DNA of 7,303 nt, from assembly GCA_964446655.1 (NCBI GenBank), contig CAYUPL010000109.1:1-7303 (forward strand), in the 5' to 3' direction. Source of the DNA: Desulfopila_A sp964446655. GTDB lineage: Bacteria; Desulfobacterota; Desulfobulbia; Desulfobulbales; Desulfocapsaceae. Below the pieces are notes generated by a model. It did not search any database, was not told where the DNA came from, and saw only the letters and a list, made by a program, of their open reading frames with translations. Positions 1-5,978 of the stretch are shown here, piece by piece. The position numbers and the translations under genes are program-made. Positions within the stretch are counted from its first letter, which is position 1, and each line of letters begins with the position of its first letter.

Positions 1-13
1 AATCGCCGTTTCA

Positions 14-42
14 GATCTACAACGACGTAGATCGAGCTTTTT
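14..42 (+). terminator. Hairpin with trailing T-run at left edge
   Basis: A perfect 7-bp inverted repeat, GATCTAC (14-20) and GTAGATC (27-33), encloses the 6-nt loop AACGAC and is followed by GAGC and five T's (38-42). Read on the plus strand this resembles a weak intrinsic terminator for a gene entering from the left, although the T-run is four bases away from the stem. On the minus strand, downstream of nhaA, there is no T-run, so it is not a good nhaA terminator. It may instead be part of a dispersed intergenic repeat. Confidence 0.35.
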
Positions 43-69
43 ACGAGTCCATCAAATATTATATCATCG

Positions 70-1425
70 CTAAGGCCTCCGCAGAATGAGATATCCAACG
101 AGTCCGCAGATCAACGAACCTGTAATGATGCCGATTTTGGCATATTCAAGATACGCCGGCGTGGCAAAGGAGAGCCCGGAGATGAAAAGCGACATGGTAA
201 AGCCGATGCCGCCAAGACAGCTTACTCCAAAAATCTGCCGCCAACTCACCCCCTGCTGCAGATCCGTCCTAAACAGCTTTGACGCCAGATACGTAAAAGA
301 AAAGATTCCCAGCGGTTTACCAAGAGCCAGACCTAAAGCAACCCCAAGTGTTACCGGATGATAAAATACCACGGCAAGGTCAATGGATTGAAGGACAACC
401 CCGGCATTTGCCAGAGCAAAAAGCGGTAGAACCAGAAAACCGACCCAGGAAGAGAGATTATGCTCCAGCCGCTGCAGCGGGGTTGCAACCTCCCTGCAGC
501 TCAGCTCAATTTCCTGTACCATCCGGAGATGTTTCTGGTTGACCATTATAGAGAAGCTGCGGTCAATATCGCCGTTCTCCATATTTTCCACTTTTTGCCG
601 CACCATTTTGAGAAAAATGTCAGTATCGTACCGCCCTACTGCAGGGACAAACATAGCAACAATCACACCGGCAATGGTGGCATGCAGGCCGGAATGGGAT
701 ACCGCAAACCAGAGGAGCAGGCCGACCACAACATAGGGAAGGATACGCAACACCCAGAAACGGTTGAGAAGATACAGGCAGCCAACCAGGCCAAGAGCCA
801 GCACAAGATAGTCCAGATGAATCGTGGGGGTATAGAAGAACGCAATAATCAGAATTGCTCCAAGATCATCGGCTATAGCAAAGGCAGTAAGAAACAGACG
901 GAGACCAAACGGGACTTTTTTTCCCAAAGTGCTCAGTACCGCCAGAGAAAAGGCAATGTCTGTGGCCATGGGAATACCCCAGCCGGGGCTACTGTCACCC
1001 CCGATGTTTAAACCGAAATAAATTAATCCGGGAAAAGCCATGCCGCCAAGAGCGGCGGCCAGGGGCAGAGCGGCACGTTTGCGGTCGGAGAGGGCCCCGA
1101 CCAGCATCTCCCTTTTAATTTCGAGACCGACCGTAAGAAAAAAAATGGCCATTAAGGCCTCATTGACCCAATGAACCAGAGAGTGCTGCAGCAAAAAGCC
1201 CGGCACACCGATGGTCAATTCCTGGTGCCAGAAATGATGGTATCCCTCGGAATCTATATTTGACCAGATAAAAGCGGCTACAGCTGCCGCCAGAAGCAGG
1301 AATCCGCTTTGTGATATTTTGGTGAAAAAATGTTGAAAAGCGCTTTTTTTAAGCACTTTGGCGACCACGGCCACCGGACTTATCAGACCTTCAAATTTTC
1401 CTTCCAGATGTTTGATCGACGCCAT
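70..1425 (-). CDS. nhaA: Na+/H+ antiporter NhaA
   Basis: Inner-membrane electrogenic antiporter that expels Na+ (or Li+) in exchange for protons, serving pH and sodium homeostasis. The 451-residue product carries the NhaA signatures: LTVGLEIKRE (about 97-106), MATDIAF with Asp156, FAIADDLGA with the ion-binding aspartate pair Asp186/Asp187, SGLHATIAGV (245-254), and GKPLGI with Lys370, the counterpart of E. coli Lys300. Hydrophobic segments run from about residue 41 to the C-terminus, as expected of a 12-helix protein. It is longer than E. coli NhaA (388 residues) because of a roughly 40-residue N-terminal extension and a charged insertion of about 45 residues (264-310) after the SGLHAT helix; both occur in some longer NhaA homologues. 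The stop is TAG. The ATG at 1425 has only a weak upstream GGGA. It lies 89 bp downstream of the nitroreductase gene on the same strand and probably has its own promoter, which I could not identify. Confidence 0.96.
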   Translation of the reverse strand: MASIKHLEGKFEGLISPVAVVAKVLKKSAFQHFFTKISQSGFLLLAAAVAAFIWSNIDSEGYHHFWHQELTIGVPGFLLQHSLVHWVNEALMAIFFLTVGLEIKREMLVGALSDRKRAALPLAAALGGMAFPGLIYFGLNIGGDSSPGWGIPMATDIAFSLAVLSTLGKKVPFGLRLFLTAFAIADDLGAILIIAFFYTPTIHLDYLVLALGLVGCLYLLNRFWVLRILPYVVVGLLLWFAVSHSGLHATIAGVIVAMFVPAVGRYDTDIFLKMVRQKVENMENGDIDRSFSIMVNQKHLRMVQEIELSCREVATPLQRLEHNLSSWVGFLVLPLFALANAGVVLQSIDLAVVFYHPVTLGVALGLALGKPLGIFSFTYLASKLFRTDLQQGVSWRQIFGVSCLGGIGFTMSLFISGLSFATPAYLEYAKIGIITGSLICGLVGYLILRRP

Positions 1426-1514
1426 GTACTATTTCCCGGATGGGTGCTCTGTTTTCGTAGTAAGGTAACGATGACACATCTGCTGTGACCTCGATATCGG
1501 CGTTGACGGAGCAA

Positions 1515-2045
1515 CTACTTTTTCGAGGTAGGGTGCTTGCGGACCCTGTCAAAGAGAAGCTTATCTTCAGTATGTCCGTCTTTCTGTTCGTCGGGGTAGC
1601 CTACGGCAATGATGGCCTCGACCTCCACACCTTCGTCGAGACCGAGAAGGTCAGCAACATATGCCGATGCCGTTTTACCACTGTCGTGCTGCCGGAGACG
1701 AATCTGTATCCAGCAGCTGCCGAGCCCTGCATCCGCAGCTGCCAGATGTACAAGAATGGCGGCGATAGAGCAATCCTCCACCCAGACATCACATTTTTGC
1801 GGATCGGCGCACACCACAATTGCCAGCGGTGCGTCTTTCAGAAAGCCGGCTCCGTGGGGTTTGGCTCGAGACAACAGCTCGAGAGTCTGTCTGTCTTCAA
1901 CGACAACGAACTGCCAGGGATTCAAACTCCTGGAGGAAGGGGAGCGCAAGGCTGCCTCTATGAGATAGTCCACCTTGTCCTGTTCAACACTCCTGGCCTG
2001 ATATTGCCTGATCGATCTTCTTTTACGAAGTAGCTCAACAAACAT
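1515..2045 (-). CDS. Nitroreductase family flavoprotein
   Basis: Small FMN-dependent oxidoreductase of the nitroreductase superfamily, cytoplasmic and normally a homodimer; the physiological substrate cannot be read from sequence. The start is the ATG at 2045 because a perfect AAGGAG lies 5 nt upstream; the frame extends upstream to 2102 but without a ribosome site. This gives 176 residues. Visible family features are the N-terminal KRRSIRQY (8-15; basic residues that bind the FMN phosphate), SPSSRSLNPWQF (35-46, the usual S..N.QPW-like FMN segment), GLGSCWI (107-113) and the C-terminal IIAVGYP (145-151). It belongs to the short single-domain group common in strict anaerobes. The stop is TAG. 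Neighbours on the same strand are a bacteriohemerythrin 151 bp upstream and nhaA 89 bp downstream, so cotranscription is possible but not shown. Confidence 0.93.
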   Translation of the reverse strand: MFVELLRKRRSIRQYQARSVEQDKVDYLIEAALRSPSSRSLNPWQFVVVEDRQTLELLSRAKPHGAGFLKDAPLAIVVCADPQKCDVWVEDCSIAAILVHLAAADAGLGSCWIQIRLRQHDSGKTASAYVADLLGLDEGVEVEAIIAVGYPDEQKDGHTEDKLLFDRVRKHPTSKK

Positions 2046-2196
2046 GGTCACTCCTTCCCTTGACGGGATCATTTTCTTCAGCTCAATAGAGCTACGAAAC
2101 AACTTTCAACGTCTTGTAACGTATCTGCCATCCTCTTCAAAAAGAAGAAGGTGGATAGACACCTTGCTCGGCAGGCGTCGGCATAAACGCGCTGTT

Positions 2197-2625
2197 TCAG
2201 ACTGCTCCATCACTTTTTTCACGTTTCAGAAGGAGATACTCTCGTAATTTCCCATCCTCCTTGACAATATGACCGATAAGCCAGTTTCTGATCATATCCA
2301 GAATTTCACTGTTTAAAACCACAACTCCTTCATGATGATCTCGAAAGACACGATACAACCGGTTACGAAAATCTTTGTGCATCCGCCAGTGCCTGTCCGC
2401 GTCGGGATAGCCGATACTGCGCATATACTCTTCTTCAAAATGAAAATGATAATCGACATAATCATACATCTTCCGCAGGACTTCACCTCTGGTCTTACTC
2501 AGTTCATCCTGCCTGCTGCTGTTCATTATCTCATCAAGCTGGTTATAAAAATTTATCCATTTCCTGTGCTGCTCATCAAGCTGTTCGTTTCCTGTTGTGT
2601 AGGATTCCTGCCACTGAAGTTTCAC
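2197..2625 (-). CDS. Bacteriohemerythrin
   Basis: Non-heme di-iron O2-binding protein of the hemerythrin family; in anaerobes and microaerophiles such proteins are thought to bind, deliver or detoxify oxygen. It is a single domain of about 142 residues, the usual length. Numbering from the ATG at 2637, all ligands are present: His24 (DEQHRKW), His66 and Glu70 (HFHFEEEYM), His83 and His87 (HWRMH), His123 and Asp128 (HIVKED). The start is chosen as GTG at 2625 because a strong GGAGG lies 5 nt upstream of it. The ATG at 2637, four codons earlier, has no ribosome site and itself overlaps that GGAGG. The GTG start gives MKLQWQESY, a typical N-terminus for the family. No signal peptide or membrane segment is present, so it is probably cytoplasmic. 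It ends with TGA. Confidence 0.95.
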   Translation of the reverse strand: MKLQWQESYTTGNEQLDEQHRKWINFYNQLDEIMNSSRQDELSKTRGEVLRKMYDYVDYHFHFEEEYMRSIGYPDADRHWRMHKDFRNRLYRVFRDHHEGVVVLNSEILDMIRNWLIGHIVKEDGKLREYLLLKREKSDGAV

Positions 2626-2758
2626 AAACACCTCCATCCATCGCAGACCATTTAATCATGAACAAAAAAAGAAAACCATGACCTTCTTTCGGTATAGAAA
2701 AATAATCGTCTCTAAAAATAGTACAGCATTCTTATGATGCAATATTTTTCCATCGCAA

Positions 2759-2803
2759 CGAGAACGAGCGGGAAAGCGCTGTAAGGCATCCCCGCTCTTC
2801 TCG
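2759..2803 (-). terminator. Strong hairpin downstream of the DsrC-family gene
   Basis: A long inverted repeat: CGAGAA (2759-2764) pairs with TTCTCG (2798-2803) and GAGCGGG (2766-2772) pairs with CCCGCTC (2791-2797), with one bulged C at 2765, giving 13 bp and an 18-nt loop. It starts 33 bp beyond the stop of the DsrC-family gene and lies upstream of the hemerythrin gene. There is no adjacent T-run on either strand, so it may be a Rho-type or mRNA-stabilising 3' hairpin, or an intergenic repeat, rather than a classic intrinsic terminator. The rest of the 2626-2836 spacer is AT-rich (about 2655-2750), where a hemerythrin promoter is likely but was not resolved. Confidence 0.45.
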
Positions 2804-2836
2804 CATCAACCAGGCCTTATACCGCCCGGCTTGTTC

Positions 2837-3196
2837 TCAGTAAAAAGGATTGGGAATATATTTTTTCCCATCAAAACTGGTGAAAAACACATTGGGGGGT
2901 TTAGGGAGGCCTGCTATCTTCCAGGCCTTCATGGGATCGAGAAACTCTTTTGTGACACAGTCCTTGGCCTTGTTGCCCGCCTTGCGACAGATATTTCCAA
3001 GTATTGGAAATGATTCATGTTCGGCATAATATTTGCGCATGGATGTCACAATTTCCATTTTTTCCTCGTCAAGATCCTCTATGCCTTCATGCTGCGCCAG
3101 CAACCTGGCAACGTCCTCATTCCACGTCTGCGAAGCATCGAGAAAGCCTTCTTCGTCAACCACGATCTTTTTCGCACCTGAGCCTAAAATTGCCAT
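2837..3196 (-). CDS. DsrC/TusE-family protein lacking both redox cysteines
   Basis: Member of the DsrC/TusE/DsvC family, small proteins whose flexible C-terminal arm carries sulfur on cysteines for dissimilatory sulfite reductase or for tRNA thiolation. The product has 119 residues. The start at 3196 is firm: AAGGAGG lies 6 nt upstream. The N-terminal VDEEGFL (13-19) and central DEEKMEIVTSMRKYY region are family-like, and the arm is clearly seen as AWKIAGLPKP (91-100). In true DsrC the arm reads ACK.AGLPKPTGCV. Here Trp92 replaces the upstream cysteine, Val103 replaces the penultimate cysteine, and the protein runs on about 15 residues past the normal end to a Tyr/Pro-rich tail (KYIPNPFY). 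It therefore cannot form the canonical trisulfide or persulfide. Two other cysteines, Cys70 and Cys80, are of unknown role. DsrC-like proteins lacking the cysteines have been proposed to be regulatory; that role is inference here. Confidence 0.9.
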   Translation of the reverse strand: MAILGSGAKKIVVDEEGFLDASQTWNEDVARLLAQHEGIEDLDEEKMEIVTSMRKYYAEHESFPILGNICRKAGNKAKDCVTKEFLDPMKAWKIAGLPKPPNVFFTSFDGKKYIPNPFY

Positions 3197-3384
3197 ATCG
3201 AACCTCCTTGATAAACGACCAGGACACTCTCTGCAACTGCCTTTTCCGCCGAGCAGATCAGGCTAACAACACGTCACCTGTCGGCTGTCAGCGCCCTGAT
3301 TCTTTTTCACTTGTCAAATGGAGCTATAGGTATACAATAGGATATTCGAGGCAACAATCAAGTAGCAAGGCCGGCCCGGACTTC

Positions 3385-3996
3385 TCATCTCTGCATTTCC
3401 CTGTCCTTATCCGGATTTGCCGACCGTAGTCTGATTTTCTCCACGGCAATCATCGTCAATGGGTCAATTAACTGTGAACGCGTTGATTTATTGATAAGAT
3501 CCCAATCATATTCTGCCGGCGAAACCGACCGTTCCACCTGCATCACCGTGATATGGAGATGAGCAGCCATTCTGTTCTTTCTTCCTGTTGTATCGGCGAT
3601 GCTGCCGACAACATCACCCGCTTGAAGGTACCGGCCCGCAATGATATTTTTGTGCGGCACGATATGGGCATAAACGGAGAGGAATCGCAATTCATCCCGA
3701 CATTCATGATCGAGAAAAAGTGAATAGCCCAGATAGTCCGGACAGATGGCCGCAACTCTGCCGGGAGCCATAACCGGGACACTCGTTGTAATGGACACAG
3801 CCCTGTCAACTCCTGCGGCGTCACGATAATAGCAAATATCAATGCCTTCATGGGCAGTGGGCCGCAGCCCGGAGTCAGGCCACCACTTCTCTCTGCTGCC
3901 AAACTCCATGCCGGAGTAGAGGGAATACCACTGCGCTCCGTCAAGGGTTTTGTTACACATCTCCAGATACTGTAAATATTGGAAGGGGCTTCTCAT
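3385..3996 (-). CDS. M23-family (LytM-like) metallopeptidase, no signal peptide
   Basis: Zinc metallopeptidase of the M23/lysostaphin family, whose members usually cleave peptidoglycan cross-links. From the ATG at 3996 it has 203 residues. This start has GGAGG 7 nt upstream; the frame is open to 4089 but that extension has no ribosome site. Zinc and catalytic motifs are visible: HEGID (His49, Asp53; the HxGxD motif), VPVMAPGRV (74-81, the usual substrate-strand segment), YAH (His111) and AHLHI (His146, His148; the HxH motif). An insertion of roughly 10-15 residues follows HEGID. No hydrophobic signal peptide or transmembrane helix is found with either start, which is unusual for an envelope hydrolase. 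The gene ends with TGA and is divergent from the selenoprotein gene across a 115-bp spacer. A possible -10 (TACAAT, complement of 4024-4029) precedes it. Confidence 0.88.
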   Translation of the reverse strand: MRSPFQYLQYLEMCNKTLDGAQWYSLYSGMEFGSREKWWPDSGLRPTAHEGIDICYYRDAAGVDRAVSITTSVPVMAPGRVAAICPDYLGYSLFLDHECRDELRFLSVYAHIVPHKNIIAGRYLQAGDVVGSIADTTGRKNRMAAHLHITVMQVERSVSPAEYDWDLINKSTRSQLIDPLTMIAVEKIRLRSANPDKDREMQR

Positions 3997-4039
3997 CTCT
4001 TTTCCTCCGCCGGAAGCGAAAAAATTGTATTCGTGATTA

Positions 4040-4057
4040 CTGTAAAAGAAGTTACAG
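4040..4057. promoter_or_regulatory. 18-bp palindrome in a divergent intergenic region, candidate operator
   Basis: CTGTAA (4040-4045) and TTACAG (4052-4057) form a perfect 6-bp inverted repeat around the 6-nt spacer AAGAAG. It lies midway between the divergent M23 peptidase (start 3996) and selenoprotein (start 4112) genes, just upstream of a possible minus-strand -10 (4024-4029). The size and symmetry suit a dimeric repressor or activator controlling one or both genes, but no regulator gene lies in the window and the site could be chance. A second small inverted repeat, CCTGC (4079-4083) and GCAGG (4091-4095), sits just before the plus-strand ribosome site. Confidence 0.35.
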
Positions 4058-4111
4058 AGCACCTGCCCTTTTACTTTTCCTGCCGGCAAAGCAGGCTTGA
4101 AGGAGAATCAC

Positions 4112-4669
4112 ATGACACAACTGAGCATTCCCCTGCAGCAATTCGGCAAAATAACCGTCTATGACGAGAATGCAGCAACCCACCCTATGGCCGATCTCTG
4201 GCGGGAGACAACCGCAGCACTCTTTTTCGTGCGCCACTTCGGCTGAGTCCTTTGTCGACAGCAGGTGGCTGATCTGGAACAACGCCGTCATCTCTTCACC
4301 GAAAAGAAGGCCGTGCCGGCAGTAATAGGCTCGGGAGCAGTCTCTCATCTGCAACCATTCCGAGATGTAACCGGATACAAAGGGAATTTATTCACCGATC
4401 CCTCGCGAGAAACGTTTCGAATGCTCGGACTCACCAGCGGACTGGTCGGGCTGATGGGACGCAAATCCATAAGCCGGGCCTTTACTGCCCTGCGCCGGGG
4501 AATTCTGCCCGGATCCATCCAGGGAAGCGCCCTCCAGCTTGGCGGCGCTCTGGTCGTCAGCCCACAGCAATCTGTGCTGTATTCCTACCGCAGCAGTGAG
4601 GCAGGAGACGATCCCCCTGTGGATGAGGTTCTGCAAGCGATTTCCCTCGCTGAGACGAACAGCTCCTGA
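4112..4669 (+). CDS. Selenocysteine-containing AhpC/TSA_2 (PRXL2/SelU-like) redox protein; TGA 4244-4246 read as Sec
   Basis: Thioredoxin-fold, peroxiredoxin-like oxidoreductase of the AhpC/TSA_2 family (relatives include eukaryotic PRXL2/selenoprotein U and bacterial SelL-related redox proteins). The ATG at 4112 has AGGAG 6 nt upstream. The frame runs 185 residues to TGA 4667-4669 if the internal TGA at codon 45 is read as selenocysteine. Around it the protein reads ALFFVRHFG-U-VLCRQQVADL, where Cys-containing relatives have RHFGCxxCR, so Sec45 and Cys48 form UxxC. Downstream family features are FRMLGLTSGL (about 106-115), GSALQLGGALVV (144-155) and the C-terminal AGDDPPVDEVL. A SECIS-like hairpin follows the TGA. 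The likely role is thiol/selenol peroxide or disulfide reduction in the cytoplasm; the substrate is unknown. A conventional start at GTG 4265 would remove both Sec45 and Cys48, so truncated annotation is likely. The alternative, a nonsense-mutated pseudogene, fits poorly because the stop falls exactly at the catalytic cysteine and the rest is intact. Length matches the family. Confidence 0.9.
4244..4274 (+). promoter_or_regulatory. Sec UGA codon and candidate bacterial SECIS hairpin
   Basis: The in-frame UGA at 4244-4246 is followed 16 nt later by an apical loop. CAGC (4259-4262) pairs with GCTG (4268-4271) around the 5-nt loop AGGTG (4263-4267). The stem extends by GA (4257-4258) with TC (4273-4274) if A4272 is bulged, giving 6 bp. 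A guanine at the second loop position, a short stem and this UGA-to-loop distance fit the bacterial SECIS consensus bound by SelB. The hairpin lies inside the coding sequence, as all bacterial SECIS elements do. The lower stem is weak, so the fold was judged by eye only. Confidence 0.72.
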
Positions 4670-4674
4670 TCTCT

Positions 4675-5049
4675 TTATTGACCACTGCCTGCGGAATGCC
4701 GCAGAAGCTGTTCCAGAGTGGCGTACTGCAGAGCCGCTTCATGAGTCGCCATCAGATCAACCAGAGGCGCCATATCATGTTCCAGGGCCTCCTTCCATCG
4801 CGGTGCGCAGAGGCACCATCGATCACCCGGCTTAAGACCTGGAAACCCATACAATGGCATGGGGGTAGAGAGGTCGTTTCCCATTTTTTTGGAAAAAAGG
4901 AGAAACTCTGCTGTAACAATCACACAAACACCATGAACTCCAATATCACCATCGATAACCTTGCAGCTCCCCTCACGGGTAAACCCGGTCATGGGATCAA
5001 GACTACAGCTCTGTAGCGGTGTGCCAAGCACATTTTTATGTTCCGTCAT
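4675..5049 (-). CDS. DUF2237 family protein
   Basis: Small conserved protein of the DUF2237 family; no biochemical function is known to me. The product has 124 residues, the usual size. The ATG at 5049 is preceded by GGGAG about 7 nt upstream. Family landmarks are NVLGTPLQSCSLDPMTGF (6-23), the second cysteine block EGSCKV (26-31), GVHGVCVIVTAEFL (37-50), FSKKMGNDLSTP (52-63), and the highly characteristic FPGLKPGDRWCLCAPRW (69-85) with Cys79 and Cys81, then LMATHEAAL (99-107). Five cysteines (15, 29, 42, 79, 81) suggest metal binding or redox activity, but this is inference. The gene converges on the selenoprotein gene with only 5 bp between stops. A hairpin CTGCGG/CCGCAG (4689-4704) inside its last codons could help end transcription from either side, although no T-run follows. 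The stop is TAA. Confidence 0.9.
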   Translation of the reverse strand: MTEHKNVLGTPLQSCSLDPMTGFTREGSCKVIDGDIGVHGVCVIVTAEFLLFSKKMGNDLSTPMPLYGFPGLKPGDRWCLCAPRWKEALEHDMAPLVDLMATHEAALQYATLEQLLRHSAGSGQ

Positions 5050-5247
5050 AAATCATCTCCCTTTGTTAACCCGGATTAAGCCTTGCTTTTGCTATATACT
5101 AATCAGCAGTCCTTCGGAGACAAGATTCTTTTTCCTGCTTCTCGCAGGTCTCCGTGCAGGCCCGATTTCCCGCGACCGTCTCTTTTTCGAGCCCCCCAAG
5201 GTTAAATAGGGTATCGTTTTCAAGATACTTCGGGTAAATACGGATTC
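5050..5247. other. Divergent intergenic region between the DUF2237 and YgjP-like genes
   Basis: This 198-bp spacer must hold the promoters of both flanking genes. An AT-rich core (about 5088-5104) contains TGC-TATATA, a possible extended -10 on the plus strand at 5093-5098, but no matching -35 is convincing. CGGAGAC (5115-5121) and GTCTCCG (5148-5154) are a perfect 7-bp inverted repeat enclosing a smaller hairpin, CTGC (5135-5138) with GCAG (5144-5147). GTATC (5211-5215) and GATAC (5224-5228) form another weak pair. I find no convincing open reading frame here. Confidence 0.4.
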
Positions 5248-5943
5248 ATGGAGTCGTTTACATATACCATAACACGAAAGGCAAGAAGGAAGACTGTTGC
5301 CATCATCGTTCATCCCGATAAAACCGTGGAGATCCTGGCGCCTGTCTCTCTTCAGGACGCCGAGATCAATGCCGTTGCCGAGCGAAAGCAACAGTGGATC
5401 ACAGCCAGGCTCAACGAGCTGGACAGTTGTGAATTTCAGATCCCCCGGCATCACTTTGAAGAGGGAGAGCAGTTCCTGTTCAGAGGAAAACCCCTCTCTC
5501 TGACATTGGTAGACGGCAGAGACGATGTCTGTATCAAGAACGATAGACTGTCGGTGGCAGTGCCCTATGTTCTGACAAAAGAAGAACGGAGCAACTATAT
5601 ACAGGAACGGCTGCATCGCTGGTTTATCTCGCAGGCTCGCCGAATTCTGCAAAGCAAAACCTTTGAGTATGGTCTGCTTTGCGGCTACGCACCCGTTTTT
5701 GTTGCCGTAAAGGAATACAGGTCACGCTGGGGCTGCTGTTTCAGTGACGGCAGGATCTATTATAACTGGAAAATTATCATGGCTCCTGAAGAGATCATCA
5801 ATTACGTTGTCGTTCACGAACTGTGCCATTTGCAGGAAGCAAACCACTCCAGCAGATACTGGGCACTGGTTGCGAAACACATACCGGACTGGCGGGAGAA
5901 GAGAAACTGGCTGCGCCGCAACGGACATTGTCTGCTTCTCTGA
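5248..5943 (+). CDS. YgjP-like (DUF45/SprT-type) zinc metallopeptidase-domain protein
   Basis: Member of the YgjP/DUF45 family, predicted zinc-dependent hydrolases with an M48/SprT-like fold, cytoplasmic and often single-gene. The product has 231 residues, typical for the family. The order of motifs is TRKARRKTVAIIVHPD (9-24, the conserved R.R.S...I.V beta segment), a helical stretch with KQQWI (47-51), FLFRGKPLSL (77-86), the signature RSRWGCCFSDGRIYYNW (158-174), and the zinc site HELCH (His190, Glu191, His194) followed by NHSSRYW with third ligand His200. All catalytic residues are present. The ATG at 5248 is the only possible start before the upstream in-frame TAA at 5203-5205, although the ribosome site is poor. 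The stop is TGA at 5941-5943, 35 bp from the convergent mnmH end. Substrate unknown; I recall E. coli YgjP being reported with UTP pyrophosphatase activity, but have not applied that name here. Confidence 0.92.
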   Translation: MESFTYTITRKARRKTVAIIVHPDKTVEILAPVSLQDAEINAVAERKQQWITARLNELDSCEFQIPRHHFEEGEQFLFRGKPLSLTLVDGRDDVCIKNDRLSVAVPYVLTKEERSNYIQERLHRWFISQARRILQSKTFEYGLLCGYAPVFVAVKEYRSRWGCCFSDGRIYYNWKIIMAPEEIINYVVVHELCHLQEANHSSRYWALVAKHIPDWREKRNWLRRNGHCLLL

Positions 5944-5978
5944 CTTGGAACAGCCAGTATTCTAGGATTTTATCGGAT

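Noticed and set aside
460..1011. 183-residue plus-strand reading frame
   Set aside because: Antisense to the clear nhaA coding sequence; composition is low-complexity and no family resemblance is seen.
1485..2033. 182-residue plus-strand reading frame
   Set aside because: Antisense shadow of the nitroreductase, which has the perfect ribosome site and family motifs.
2132..2151. CCTCTTC/GAAGAAGG hairpin as hemerythrin terminator
   Set aside because: Short, AT-rich, with a mismatch or wobble and no T-run after it on the minus strand.
2197..2199. TGA ending the hemerythrin gene as recoded
   Set aside because: The hemerythrin domain is complete before it and the following 20 codons show nothing conserved.
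2837..2839. TGA ending the DsrC-family gene as another selenocysteine codon
   Set aside because: The protein already extends beyond the family's normal end, the continuation shows no family similarity and no convincing SECIS-like hairpin follows.
3300..3384. Promoter for the DsrC-family gene (TTGACA-like box near 3312-3317 and TATACC/TATTGT-like boxes near 3327-3340 on the minus strand)
   Set aside because: No pair of boxes has both good matches and correct spacing, so no specific promoter is claimed.
4265..4669. Separate shorter gene starting at GTG 4265
   Set aside because: It starts after the redox motif with only a weak ribosome site; the same frame continues upstream through a recoded TGA to a well-placed ATG at 4112.
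5092..5652. 186-residue minus-strand reading frame
   Set aside because: Antisense to the first half of the YgjP-like gene; no motifs and no ribosome site.
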